Below, piece after piece: positions 11,455 through 22,973 of a stretch of 64,000 nt of DNA. Position numbers and translations under genes: made by a program. Each line of letters opens with the position of its first letter. The first letter of the stretch is position 1. Below the pieces are notes generated by a model, which saw nothing but the letters and a program-made list of their open reading frames with translations, did not search any database and was not told where the DNA came from. Source of the stretch: Athripsodes cinereus (lineage: Eukaryota > Arthropoda > Insecta > Trichoptera > Leptoceridae). The DNA lies in contig OX388310.1 in assembly GCA_947579605.1 (NCBI GenBank), positions 2,046,001 to 2,110,000 of the forward strand, given 5' to 3'.

Positions 11455-11545
11455 AATAGATGATCGCTCAACATGGAGACAGATGGTCTACAGAACGAAG
11501 CATGATGGTCACGATCCTCAGGATTGAGGGACCGACGGAGATGAT
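11455..11545 (+). pseudogene. LINE C-terminal tail relic (family R3)
   Basis: Contains TGGAGACAGATGGTCTACAG and a CATGATGGTCACGATCCTCA block ending in GATGATGATAAT. The minus-strand copy at 18590-18800 translates as DRSRWRQMIYRTRHDGHDPQ, a typical last-coding segment of LINE proteins. Confidence 0.5.
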
Positions 11546-13149
11546 GATAATACAAATAAATCATTAAATAAAACTTGTTAAAAATCAAATAATATGAGAC
11601 AGAAATTAAATATTGATAGAACTTAAATAGAAAAGAAACTACATAAATACAAAAGAAATTAACATGAGATTAAATAAACGGTTGAAAATTATTTGCAGTA
11701 GGAATAATTACGGATAATTACTTTATTTTTTAGTTTCTCTGTACAGTCCCGGGTAAAGACTTGGCCTCCCACTCATTTCTGTAACTTTACGAGTGTCCTG
11801 TCCTCTTCCCCTTGATTAATTGTAATCAATGACTTATTGTGTGTTGTGCTAGTGTGATGATTGGGTTAGCGAGCGAAACTGTAATTAAAAAGGCATATTT
11901 AGATGACCGGAATGTTAGGTAAATATATCTTTTAAATTAACTGTGGCGCACGGTGTTGTATGATTGCTTCACTTTGGATGATCATCCAGAGTGTCAGGGT
12001 CAAACCTGTTCATCGAAAGTGAACACGTCTGTTCACATTTGTTCATCCTATGCTTTCACTGCCATGTCAACACTCTCAGTCATGTTGTATGTAGTTTAAC
12101 ATATTTTCGTACAAAAATAATTAAACAAATTCAAAAATGAAAAATAACACATAAAATAAACTAATATAGCTCTCGACTGCATAATAATTTTGTACATGAT
12201 TCTGACATTCAATACAAGTTCATAGAGAATAAAACAAATAATACGATAAAACTTGTTTATGGTCGTTTCAGTGAAAGGACCTTTCATCAAAATTATGACG
12301 AGTGGTAAACTCTTTCCTCCGTTATCGCTAGTGATCACTATTAATGAAACGCCTGTTCACACCTGTTCATCTTGGAGGATCATCCGGAGTGATCACTGAA
12401 AGTGAACAAATGTGAACGCCCCTTAATCATTGAAAGATTTATCTTCTTTCCGTATTATAAAGTAATTGTCTGTTACGTACTTGAATTAAATAAATAAATA
12501 ATAAAGGTATGTGTGTGTAAAACATCACGTTTTAGTTTATTAAAAAAACAAATTCAAAGATGAGGCATGCCACCCATCCTGAATGTCTTTTACTTTTATT
12601 GGCACGACGTCTTGCAAGTTTTATACAAGCAGTAGTTCCGCTGGCTGCTCCACTTGTGGGAGATGTCGAGATGGGATGAATGAGTGAAAAAATATGACCT
12701 TAAACGTAGGTAGTTTATGAAAAAAATATGAGACATTTTATAGATTTGGGAAATTCAATTCAGTCCATCAACAATAAAAAAACTCCAATCATTTACGGAG
12801 AAATATTTATGTACCTACACGTGTCATATAATTGATTTTAAATTAGCCCTACGTGATCATTTGAAGTGAAAACTCATCTTTCATCATAATTCATAACAAT
12901 TCAATCGACACAATCACCAATCAAACAAATTCAAATCATAATATTATGTGTATGAAGCTTGTTCATTTGTATATTTCATAAAATGTTTATATTTCTAATA
13001 AGATGAATGTTTCAACAAATATTGATGTAATAATCAAGTAATAATATATTTTTTTCGTGAAAAATTATAACTCATCTTAATTTGGTCGATTTCAAGAGCA
13101 CAAAGTTAATTTATGTCATTATTCGTACTGAATAATAATAACCAGATTT
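11546..13149. other. Non-coding stretch with an unclassified repeat
   Basis: 12575-12680 is a degraded minus-strand copy of family U (CATCCTGAATG ... GCTCCACTTGTGGGA). 11985-12425 has GTTCACTTTC and GATCATCC blocks at both ends that look like a worn inverted-repeat element, but the ends could not be defined. No gene is supported. Confidence 0.35.
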
Positions 13150-13225
13150 TTTTTTTGTGGAAAAACCACCGCAAGGGCCCATTTAAGAATCATAGTACCT
13201 TCTGAACAACAGAGTCTTTATTCCT
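13150..13225 (+). repeat. Dispersed repeat fragment
   Basis: TGGAAAAACCACCGCAAGGG and CCCATTTAAGAATCATAGTACC recur inverted at 55085-55137. The function and class are unknown. Confidence 0.45.
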
Positions 13226-13399
13226 GCCCACCTCCACACTCTCCAGGGTTCGCAAATCATGGGGAATTTTCGCAGCATAAAATAACGCCAGACCTAACCT
13301 ACAACAAGTCAAACGTAAAAATAGTTGTCATGAAATGTGATGTTGCATAAAATTACATCTGACCTAACCTACAGTCTGTCAACCGTATTGAAGAAAAAT

Positions 13400-13670
13400 A
13401 TGCATTCCAAGCGCTCTGCTGTCATTATCATAAGAACCCTTGTGGACGTAAGAGCAGTGCTCTTGTTGGCCAACTACCACTGGATATTCTCAAAATATGA
13501 TCCTACTAGGACCATCGTGTCTCTTGTATTACAGAGACTAAAGCTTTTTGCTAAGTGCGCTGGTGCACAGTATTATTTATGACATGTTCATACCACCTTA
13601 CGCCCAATATCCCTCTGTGACACTTAATTTAGAAATTTATTATCTTCCGCACATGAGCTTGGATTAGGTG
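13400..13670 (-). pseudogene. LINE 3' tail relic (family R4)
   Basis: Aligns in blocks with the better-preserved minus-strand copy at 29853-30240: AGTGCTCTTGTTGGCCAACTA, ATTCTCAAAATATGA, GACATGTTCATACCA. Most codons are lost. It derives from an antisense LINE C-terminus. Confidence 0.5.
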
Positions 13671-14235
13671 TCAAAACTGATATTCATATAGAAGACTTGG
13701 GATAAACAGGCATTGAACAGGCGGCATTTCGTCCTGACACTGAATCCGGACACTCTCCATATTCTGCCCATATCGTATAAATAAATAAATAAACAAAATA
13801 CAGAGATTCAGCTATCATTCACTAGAAATGGGCAGTTTGGAGGTTTTTATTTACACACATGCCTCTAGAATATAATTATGTGCTAGTATGCACAATGACA
13901 ATAACGAAACAACACATATGTACGTAATATGTATAGAAATATATAAACGTGTTTGATTGTTGTATGTATGGAAAAGTTTATTTTACAACACTTTCTGTAC
14001 ATAGGTAGGTAGGTACCCACAGACATAACAACAGGATATCCGCCCGGACATTTAATTTTATCGTTGTTGCACTGTAAAGTTTGTCTCTATGTTTATTTTC
14101 ATTTTATTTCCCAATCGTATAAATGTATGTATACATTATTATTATTATGTATGCACGAACAAGCGACGAAACGGATAATAAATTTGTCGGATACCGAATA
14201 TCAGATATCTAAATCTACTAACAAATGACACCTAT

Positions 14236-14365
14236 ATGGATCCAGTGAAGAAGGACTTGAACTGTGACACATACGTAGAACTAATGAGACTTGCAGAATA
14301 GAATAATTGGGAGGAACGGAGAAGAAAAAACAAACCCGTTGTAGACCTGTCTAATGGATTGTATT
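14236..14365 (+). pseudogene. RTE-type LINE 3' end relic
   Basis: Matches the end of the LINE at 33.7-36.5 kb: ATGGATCCAGTGAAGAAGGA corresponds to its MDQLKRD segment. Then comes the ELKRLAENREEWR-like region (here with an in-frame stop), the GTTGTAGACCTGTCTAATGG block and the terminal stop region. Confidence 0.7.
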
Positions 14366-14399
14366 CCACTATTTACATAAAAAATCTACTTATATTATT

Positions 14400-14700
14400 T
14401 ACTACTACTGCCGCACCATCATGGAATATCCCTCAAGTAGGGTAGCCAGCGGACAAACTACATTAACAACCGGTATAAAAGTAGTGTACAGCTTTCGAGT
14501 CTACTTAAACCGATTCGTTAGCGTCGAAACACCTGACACTCTTTTCTCTTTACTGCAAATGATTTTTTTATACATTCTTTACTATTCCTTTGATTACAAT
14601 ACACACAATTTGATTGAAAGATGCATTCAAATAAAATTTCATCTATATACAGAGGGCGGGTTTATCGTGGAGGCGCGATCTCTTCCAACTAACCTAAATG
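14400..14700. repeat. Family U fragment followed by LINE tail type 1 (minus)
   Basis: 14410-14470 has the family-U landmark CCATCATGGAATATCCCTCAAGTAGGGTAGCCAGC in worn form. 14560-14700 is the reverse complement of the LINE tail seen at 44565-44690 (ACAGAGGGCGGG, GGCGCGATCTCTTCCAACTA). Confidence 0.5.
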
Positions 14701-15234
14701 ACACATTTCTTGCGAAGGAATCATACCTGTCGTAATATTATATGTCATATATATTATGTATGTATAAAGATAGAGATAAAGAGAGGATTAAAATATCACA
14801 TTATTTTTTAGATAAATATAGTTAACAGTGCGAAATTTTTTTGTAGTTAAACTAGGAATAGATTAATATTCTAAAATTTAGCCGAATACTGAATAGCAAT
14901 TATATTCGTTCCATCTCTACTTGAAGTCCTTTCTATGGACACAATAAATATTGATACCACCAACTCGTATTTTCGGAATACCAAGTGATAATAATAATAA
15001 TGGATACAAAACATTATTTGTGGTACCTACGTCTCCAAAGTTTGAATGTGGTTTTGTGTTTTGTTTCGGGTTAGTTGGAAGAAATTACGAATTTATATTA
15101 CGAAATAATAATCTCAATAGAAACACTATTTACCTTCACTAGATTTATATAATTATAATTATTTTAACTGATATTCGAAGCTTTTTGGAAATACGTTCAT
15201 CTTGAGTAGGTAATAATTATTTTTAATTCATAAA

Positions 15235-16044
15235 TAGGGACCTGAATTTTTCGCATTTGCGATAAACCCTCCTTTATTCGCGAAATTTGCATTTTTTTCG
15301 CGAATAACGCGAATTTCCACATTTTAGCAAAATACCCCGAAATATGTTTAAAAGAATTGATGACAAAATTAAAAACATCTATATCTAAAAAGTGGCCAAG
15401 TGGTTATTATTTACTGGATAGCCATAAATTTATGAAAGAATGTCTATGGTGGCGTGCTTTTCATGGTAATGACATCGTGAATTGGCGTGAATTGAGGTAC
15501 TGTAAATAAAAAAGGTAGTTGAAATTCAATTGGCTGCGGGTGAAATTGACTTAGCCAAGGCATTGAATATTGAGAAGCTTCAAGAAAAAGAATTTGCTGA
15601 GGGAGTTAGCAGAGCAATATGGATGCCTTGTGCTAATGTCGATTCAGATAGATTCTTGTCCTCTTATAACACAGTGTTGTCTGATCGCAGGACTAATTTA
15701 AAAGAAAAAAAAATAGGTATGATATAATTTTTTTTTATTTTGAACCGTAATAAAAGTATTTGTATAATATGACATATTTAAAAAAAGTTAAATAAAAAGT
15801 TTAAATAATTGTAGACATTTAAAAAAAAATATTGTGTTTGAAATTTAACTTAAAAACCGGGGTTACTTTTTTAATAACTAGATTTATTTTAAAAAAATAG
15901 TACCGAAACCTGCGAAAGAATAACACCAATCTTTGAAAAATAACACCGCTTTTCCATCAAAATAACACCGAAAAATAATACCGCTTTTACAGAATAATAA
16001 CACCGCTTTTCCATAAAAATAACACCGAAAAATTCAGGTCCCTA
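15235..16044. mobile_element. Non-autonomous hAT-type DNA transposon with 8-bp target duplication
   Basis: Terminal inverted repeats TAGGGACCTGAATTTTTCG (15235-15253) and its reverse complement (ending 16044) bound an 810-bp unit. The flanks are TTCATAAA (15227-15234) and TTCATAAG (16045-16052), an 8-bp duplication with one mismatch, as hAT transposases make. The right sub-terminal region (15925-16030) repeats ATAACACCGCTTTTCC-type units, possible transposase binding sites. Inside is a transposase C-terminal fragment (see next entry). The internal deletion makes the copy dependent on a transposase from elsewhere. Confidence 0.85.
15511..15726 (+). pseudogene. hAT transposase C-terminal (dimerisation) fragment
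   Basis: The frame reads KKVVEIQLAAGEIDLAKAL, then SRAIWMPCANVDSDRFLSSY, then LSDRRTNLKEKK and a stop. The pattern hydrophobic-P-x-NVDSdRFlSsYN-x-x-lSdrR-x-nL is that of the hATC domain at the end of hAT transposases. Catalytic regions and BED finger are absent. It sits inside the inverted-repeat-bounded element and has no start codon of its own (the frame is entered from upstream). Confidence 0.75.
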
Positions 16045-18300
16045 TTCATAAGTTATACGTAATAGTTAAAGTAAGTTTAGGTAATAATTGCAAAAAATGG
16101 ACGTACGTCCGAAATGCTTCTTATTTCAATAAGTTTAGTAAACAAAAGTATACAGTGTTTAATATTTATTTTATTTTTACTCGAAAATAAAATGAGTTTT
16201 CATATTTTTTCGAAAATTTAAAATTAAATTAAGAATCTAAACATTTTTCATATATTTTTTATATCACAGCACTTCCTACTAATGAGCTATAAAAACGTAT
16301 ATTTAACAGTCTTCCCTCCAAGACATAAGTAATTGGGCATTCAAGATATGTGGAATGCCTCATCGCTGAATTGAAGATGATATTTTTTTATAAGTAAAAA
16401 TCTACTCATAATATAACACATACAGTTGACAACGTCTGTTAGGTGACGAAAAAACGACAGAACCTTAAAAATTACTTTCGAACATGGTCATATCCATCTC
16501 GTTCACAATCGAAACTGGATAAATCCGAGCTTTACAATTGAATCCAGACATATCCAAATCAAAATGATTAATTTCATTGATTGTATGGTATGTGAATATA
16601 TTTTCTTTACTGACCAAGTGCGTGTGTAATGTAGTACGTATATTAGTGGATAAATAAATATTTATTTTATTCTAAATCTAATGTCTTTGTGAGTTAATAA
16701 GTTTAAATGTGAAAAGTTCCATTATAAATGAATAATTTAAAAAGTGCATCTTATTAAACTACAATCTAAATTCAGACATTGTCTTGTTGCTTTTCACTTT
16801 TTCTTTCTTTTTCTATTCCAACTATTTTCTGCATACAAGAGGGTAAACAAAAGAGTAACAAACCTATCTAATGATCTTTAAAATAAAATAAAAATGTTTT
16901 ACTGCTGTTCTTCGAACCATTGAGTTAATAAAAAAATTGGAGATTGAGTTAAAAAATACTTCATAACAAAACAGTAAAAAAATAAGTGTTAGAAATTTAA
17001 TTATTCTCTAACTTTCTATCGAATATTTAGTGTTTCAAATATTCTTGTAGATTAGCTGCCGGTTCTATAAAAACAGGTCCTTTGAAAATATAGTCCGAGA
17101 TGTCAAAATTGTATTAGTTCCTATGGTTACCACTATTAGTTTTTTTCCGCAAAAAAATTAAGAGACATTTCTTATTTATGGAACCGACCGAAAATGTTGC
17201 TTCATGGGACCAGCATTTTACTTGAATAAAAACATATATAAAGCATTTAGGCTTGAATCGGACCCAGACGTACCTTAAGAAGAAACAAAAAAATAAAAAT
17301 ACACATGGAAATTATTGCCACTTTAATGAAATAAATATCTGAAAATTAAATAAATAATTACAGACATATCCAGTAAGAGTGTTGTTTACTCTATTTAACT
17401 TCAACAATTATTCTACCTACATTCGTCTCTTTCTCTCATTCTGTATGTTGTTAGTGAGAATACGATTTAAAGCTTCAGTACCACAAGGTACGTACTATTA
17501 TAACTAGATATTATTCTTATTAACGCGAATGAATTACCGTTTTTACAAAGCACACTTAAAAAATCATCATTCGTGCTTTCTCCATTATCCACAAAGTATA
17601 ATTTTAAGAATATTACAAAACAGACACCTCATCCGCACGACCAATAGCAATTTATGGGATTGGTGAATGTACCATAGATAAATTGCACTTAAAACAATCT
17701 AAAACGATTCGTAAGGATCGAATCACCTTTTCTGTTTCCAGCTAAAGAGAGTTTGCACATTCTGTTGGTTGTGTAGCTGAGTTTACATATTCCTATGTAA
17801 TATATTCACTTAAGCAGGTGTAAAATCCAGTTAAATGCAAAAATTAGGTTCAACAGAGTGTAATTATTTATATGTGTGTCTGCACTGTAAGGGAATTGTG
17901 TCCAACAGAAAATTATGAAGGTCCCGGGGTGCCGTCACTGGCATGAGGAATAATAAATAATGTTATAGAAATAAAAACCAAGGACTGGAATTGATTATGT
18001 TTGATCCTCTTTGTCTACTTTTCTTAGATTTAAGTTAAAGTTGTAACGAAAAAGTAAAGACTGATGAAACCATCACGTAAAACAGATCCTGAGAAGTTTT
18101 CCCTTCACTAAGACGGCGTTAACCGGAGAAGGTTTGAAAAGTTGCAACTTACAATGCATTCCCATGTAATGCCAATGTGAAACACATAAATATCTGAATA
18201 TGTTCATTTGTATGTAAATATGTAAGTAACATTTTTAATAGATTTTTGAGTTATAATAGTGATGAATGTTTTTAGTGAGAAAAATGTTTTAACTTTAATA
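16045..18300. other. Non-coding AT-rich stretch
   Basis: No coding region, tRNA or clear repeat boundary. 16155-16180 contains an ACAGTGTTTAATA block like the ends of the palindromic family, but no partner arm was found. Confidence 0.35.
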
Positions 18301-18501
18301 AAAATGATTTCATTAAAACACTTTAACTTTGTCTGTATTTATTTTGTATTTAGCAGAGGCTTTTTGGAACTAGTCCATCGTCAGTGCCATTAACTTAGTT
18401 TCTAAGTTTATGACAATGATGATGGACTAGTTCTGAAGAGCCTCTGCTAAATAAAAAATAATTCAGTGAAAGTTACAGTGTTTTTAATGAAATAATTTTA
18501 A
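18301..18501. repeat. Palindromic element with inverted hammerhead-like motifs
   Basis: Two arms of about 95 bp meet near 18400. The minus-strand copy has an intact CUGACGA core (18378-18384), U-GGA-CUAG-UUCC hairpin and AAAA in place of GAAA. The plus-strand copy has AUGAUGA (18416-18422), the same hairpin and GAAGA. Both arms end in AACACT-type sequence shared with the other palindromes. Confidence 0.6.
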
Positions 18502-18589
18502 AATAAGTAAAAATGATATTTCATAGAGTTACCACCGACAAGAAAGAATCAAGATTATGTTTTTAATTTTATTTTGTAATTCTACTTAC

Positions 18590-18800
18590 TAAACATTGCA
18601 TAATGAGTAGGTTTTACATCATCATCTTTGTTGGTCCCCCAATCCTGAGGATCATGACCATCATGCCTCGTTCTGTAGATCATCTGTCTCCACCTTGAGC
18701 GATCCTCCATCATGTGCAAGTCCCCATATAGTGAACTCTGTGTGGCCTCCTTAATTTGATCTCTTGCTGGTGCAAGATGGAGCGACTGTACCGTACTGTA
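18590..18800 (-). pseudogene. LINE C-terminal relic (family R3)
   Basis: A minus-strand frame includes MMEDRSRWRQMIYRTRHDGH then DPQDWGTNKDDD, the last residues of a LINE protein of the DRxxWR type. It ends in a (GATGAT) tail at about 18615. Upstream parts are not recognisable. Confidence 0.55.
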
Positions 18801-19454
18801 CGAGTACCACTCTGCTCCTACCACGCCTCCTTTCATAATTAAAATATAAAAATACAATATTATATAATGTTTTGTAGACAACACCAGGTAAAAATTCTAG
18901 TACGGCATATAAATAATACTGTATTGTACCATCAGTTACATTGCAATATAGTATTCCTACAACAATTCTTACTAAAACCTCAAGGGATACGTATATCTTC
19001 TTACTACATACATACATACATAATAAACATAATATCTACATAAACCTATATAGAATTTATTTTCAGAATAAATTGCATGCAAACTGACATTCTATGTAAC
19101 ACTTTGTATGTTCAGTCCACAGACTAACTAACTTATTACATATAATACAATGTAAAGAAATAACCAGTGCAACGCTGTATAAATCAAATGTAATTGAATT
19201 AGGAAGATGAATTCTTATAATTCATGCTATTTGTAAGATCTGAAAGAAGGAGTTTCATTTCTTAGACCCAGATAATCATAAAATAAAAAAAATATCTGAT
19301 AAAAGCATTCTTTGTTGAGCTAAATAATTATTATACTTTTCTATTTTATTTCGTAACAAATAGCACAAAACAGACAATAATAACAAATTTTAATGTTATC
19401 TTGATTAAGAAAACACTTTGTTTTTTTTCTAAATATATAATATTATTATTGTTT

Positions 19455-19585
19455 TGATTGCCTCTCTCGGCAAGAGGGACTTTGAAAGAGTCTAGTCAAA
19501 AGATTCCACACTCGAGGGGACTATTGGTCAGGGAGCCCTTCAGCCTACCCATTATGGCACCTTCGTTGAGGACAAGATTTGTAAT
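19455..19585. repeat. Dispersed repeat (family F)
   Basis: Shares AAAGATTCCACnCnngG, GGnCCTTCAGnCTACCC and TTGAGGACAAG-like blocks with 10695-10815. Confidence 0.4.
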
Positions 19586-20654
19586 GTGTAGAATTTCTTA
19601 AAGTCTCTTATTAAAAATATTTCAAGTGATACAATTTGAATTTATTTCCATAAATTTATTTACCTATATGGAATTTTACAAAATAAACCTTAATCATCAA
19701 CGTATTCATTACGAACGATTTTCTAATGTTTTTATTGACTCAAGTAAGAAATGATATTTATTGTACTTACACAAAACCTTGAATTTATGTAAATATCAAT
19801 TATTGTAAAAAGAAAAAATACACGTTCAAAAACAACTAAAAAACTTTGACATATAAGTGTCAAAGTCGGAAGAAAAGTTGTTGTACAAAAATCAATATAC
19901 CTTTAGGTATGTTAATACAAGTTACACCCGGTTTCATAAATGAATTAGTTACTTGATCTTTAAACTCAAATTGGGGTTTCATAAACCAACTTCAAATTTA
20001 GAGACTAACTCACCAGATCTAATGTCATTATAGACAATATTTACAATTACGCATAGCAAATGTTGTTTATTTATATTTTTTTGGTAACCATCGCAACGTA
20101 GCGTAGCAAATAAACAATTACCCTTATAATTGTTTGAAAATTATAATTTTAATTTTGACATTATCGTATTTTAATTTATTTTTTATGAAACCCGTACAAG
20201 ATAAAGGAACTTTAAAAATTTAGGAAGTGATTTTATCTATAAATGACAGTCCGTCAGTTTTCGAATTTAAGTAAGTCATTTTGTACCCTAAATATTCAGC
20301 GATACACAATGCCTTTCATCCTGAATGTCTTTTTAGCACTGAGAGGAGAGTTTGTATATTCATATGATTCGTCTACTGATTAATTCACTAGTGCCGTGAT
20401 GGTATAATAGAGGTATAATTATATTTTCCGATTCTTTTGTGAAACCGGCCATTGAGGGAATAATAAAAAAGTTACTTTCTTGCGAAAAAATTGTCAAACA
20501 TGTATTAAGAGTATGCATGTATGTATGTATGTATATAAAGAGGTATTATTAGGCAGAGACTTTGATAATATAGGGTGGGTATCCTTCTCTCAGTTGAACT
20601 CAAAAACATTGCATTTGGAAGAAAATCTTAACACAAAAACTATAAACAAAAAGA

Positions 20655-20845
20655 ATAGCTTGAATCACGACATCACGGGTTCAATGCCCGGCCAAAGCAA
20701 CCCAAAAATGTCCTTTTCATGAGTCTGGGTGTTGCATGTATGTGTGTTTGGTGCATTGTAAATAATTACTATGCACCCATAATACAGGGTTCATATCTTA
20801 TTTTGGAACTAGCTTAATTTGTTTTAATTGTCATATTTATATATT
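20655..20845 (+). repeat. tRNA-derived SINE (family 1), 5'-truncated
   Basis: Starts inside the tRNA-like head at a B-box-like GGGTTCAATGCC. It continues with GTCTGGGTGTTGCATG, CACCCATAATACAGG and GGAACTAGCTTAATTTG. Confidence 0.65.
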
Positions 20846-21007
20846 CCTCTATAATAATTCATTAAATAATCGACAATATGTCGTACATTTGAGCTTTTTC
20901 CAATACCTATCTACTTTTATTATTTAGTACTTGACTCTCATCGAAAACTTCAATATAATTTAAATGTTTATCATTTTAGGAAGGTTAACGGAACTTTGAC
21001 TTTATTT

Positions 21008-21127
21008 TATTTATTTATTTATTCATTCTTTACTGTACATTGATTAAAAACAATTACATAAAAGGTATACATTCAAATTAAATACAATCAATATACAGAG
21101 GGCGAGTTTATCGCAAAGGCGCGACTT
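21008..21127 (-). repeat. LINE 3' end (tail type 1)
   Basis: Reverse complement of the 44565-44690 tail: TTTATTTATTTATTCATTC at the outer end, ATACAATCAATATACAGAGG, then GCAAAGGCGCGA. Confidence 0.65.
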
Positions 21128-21375
21128 TACTACATATACCATCACGGCATATCTCATAAGTGAGGTAGCCAGCAGACCAGTTTCATATAATAGTCATGCA
21201 AGTCGCGTTTTACGCGCCAACATAAAATAAGTCAATCAGGATTGTTGGTTAATCTTTTAGCTGAATTTAAAATGTAAAATGACCATAAGTTTTTCAAACA
21301 CCTCTTTTTTACAGTAGGACAATCGAAAACTTACCAAAGAGAGTGGGACGCTAATTCTTTGCAGAGTTCACAACT
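21128..21375 (+). repeat. Unclassified dispersed repeat (family U)
   Basis: Starts ACCATCACGGCATATC and has GGTAGCCAGCAGACCAG, GCCAACATAAAATAAGTC and CGAAAACTTACCAAAGAG, ending near AATTCTTTGCAGAG. Other copies are at 32860-32970 (minus), 41250-41380, 42490-42590, 48660-48935 (minus) and 51765-51890. It has no B box and no coding frame. Confidence 0.55.
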
Positions 21376-22103
21376 TTTACAAAAGTAAAATTGAAATCTT
21401 GATCTCAGAGATATAATACATTGTTTTAGAATTTGACTACATAAGTATGTAGGTATATATTTATATGTATTCGTGTACATAAGGGTTGGAAAGTCTTGTA
21501 ACGACTTAGTGTCGTCCCAAGGGTCTGTTTAACCCCATCCCCAAGCAGCTTAACCTTAATTCTTTCTCATATCTGAGCAACACCGCTATACCCTCAAACA
21601 CTCAAAGTAAAAAAGGCCTATACCCGCTACTAAGTGACATGAGCTTTGGATTTTCCTTCCTCTCAATATGGATATAGGTATTTTTTAAATCTTTGTTGTC
21701 CTTTTTTTAACCCCTATAAATAAATCTCCCTGCTTTCTGTCCAATAGCCGTTGTTTATTTTATAAAATGGAAGTAAACTGCTTTGAAATTATTCACATTC
21801 TTTCATTATATCCTTGTTTATTTTATTTACTTACTTATTTTAATTCTCGTAGACACTAGAAACAGTAGCTCAATTTGTTGTGCTATTTTTAATAACACAC
21901 ATTTATCTACAGCCATTTATTGACGGCCAGAGTTGCACAGATATTTTTTTTAAATTCTTTTAATCCTTCAGCACTCTACTTGCCTGTACTTTACAGTACT
22001 TTTACAAAATATTTATCCATTGTTCATAAACACTGCCTTAAACTATCCTCACTATTATTATTGTTTTTCTTATTAACATCATATATTCCAATGTAATTTC
22101 TTC

Positions 22104-22166
22104 ACTTTACGTTTGCCTGATGATGAGATCGGAAGCTCTTGAAAGCTGCTACGTGATTGAAAAAGT
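22104..22166 (+). ncRNA. Hammerhead-like motif
   Basis: Core CUGAUGA (22117-22123), extra U, stem II GAG/CUC (22125-22127 with 22136-22138), GAA (22141-22143), stem III AG..CU with A at 22151 as the predicted cleavage base. Then comes CGU (22152-22154), pairing ACG (22109-22111), and AAAGU (22162-22166), pairing ACUUU (22104-22108). Two extra U before GAA weaken stem II. Activity not shown. Confidence 0.45.
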
Positions 22167-22250
22167 CTTAATATAAGTGATTATTGTATGTAACACAGTC
22201 TGTTGTGTTGAAAACTGGATTTTCACTTACTCAGAAGTGTGGATGTCAAT

Positions 22251-22396
22251 CAAATTAAGTTTTGAACTACTATAGATGACTCGCACACATTGAATTGCTC
22301 AGAAAAATGGACATTAATATTTTTGCCCAGACTGAGGATCGAACCCACGACCCCTCGCTTGCAAGGCGAGTGTGTTAACCACTAGTCCAACCTAAT
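22251..22396 (-). repeat. tRNA-Ala-like SINE (family 3), left inverted copy
   Basis: The minus strand has a tRNA-like head with anticodon stem CTCGC/GCGAG, loop CTTGCAA (anticodon TGC) and B box GGTTCGATCC. A 75-base body follows (GTCCATTTTTCTGAGCAA, GTGTGCGAGTCATC). By eye it is identical over 146 bases to the inverse copy at 22828-22973. Confidence 0.75.
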
Positions 22397-22827
22397 AATT
22401 CAACTGGTTATAGTATAGACAACAATATTTGACTAAAATAATTGGCATAATACGCTTAAAGCGCCATCTATTCGCGGCATATTGTCTTAAATGAACAATG
22501 TTGAGTATAAAGATGGAGGCTTCAAATATTGTGTGTTTAAACAGAACTTCGATAGAGGAACATAGTATAGGAAACCATGTTACATGTGAAATATTTGAAA
22601 AAAAATATAGTATATATACAACTTTCAAAAAAATCTGATACATGTGACAAGCATGATATAGAGGAATTGGGAATGTTACCCGGGTCTAAAGAGTACTCTT
22701 AACCAGCCTGTGTCGATTCGTAAGCATCGAGACTCTGTATCATGCTATCCTTAAGGAAGTTCACATTGATATATCACCACGTACACACGGTATATATAAT
22801 ATACCTAACTAGTATGTAACCTAATTC

Positions 22828-22973
22828 ATTAGGTTGGACTAGTGGTTAACACACTCGCCTTGCAAGCGAGGGGTCGTGGGTTCGATCCTCAGTCTGGGCA
22901 AAAATATTAATGTCCATTTTTCTGAGCAATTCAATGTGTGCGAGTCATCTATAGTAGTTCAAAACTTAATTTG
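22828..22973 (+). repeat. tRNA-Ala-like SINE (family 3), right inverted copy
   Basis: Plus-strand twin of 22251-22396, with the A-box-like TAGTGGTTAACAC, anticodon TGC loop and B box. The 5' and 3' acceptor strands (GGTTGGA and TCTGGGCA) do not pair, so it is not a working tRNA. The 431-base interval between the copies has no recognised gene. Confidence 0.75.

Noticed and set aside
11985..12425. Possible foldback element with GTTCACTTTC/GATCATCC blocks
   Set aside because: Blocks are repeated in mixed orientation; boundaries and arms could not be matched.
19925..20460. Possible MITE with GGTTTCATAAA ends
   Set aside because: GGTTTCAT-like words occur four times in both orientations, but no pair of ends extends beyond about 12 bases and no target duplication is seen.
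22320..22396. tRNA-Ala (anticodon TGC) gene candidate, also at 22829-22900
   Set aside because: The anticodon arm and B box are good, but the acceptor strands do not pair and both copies carry the same downstream body, so they are SINE heads.
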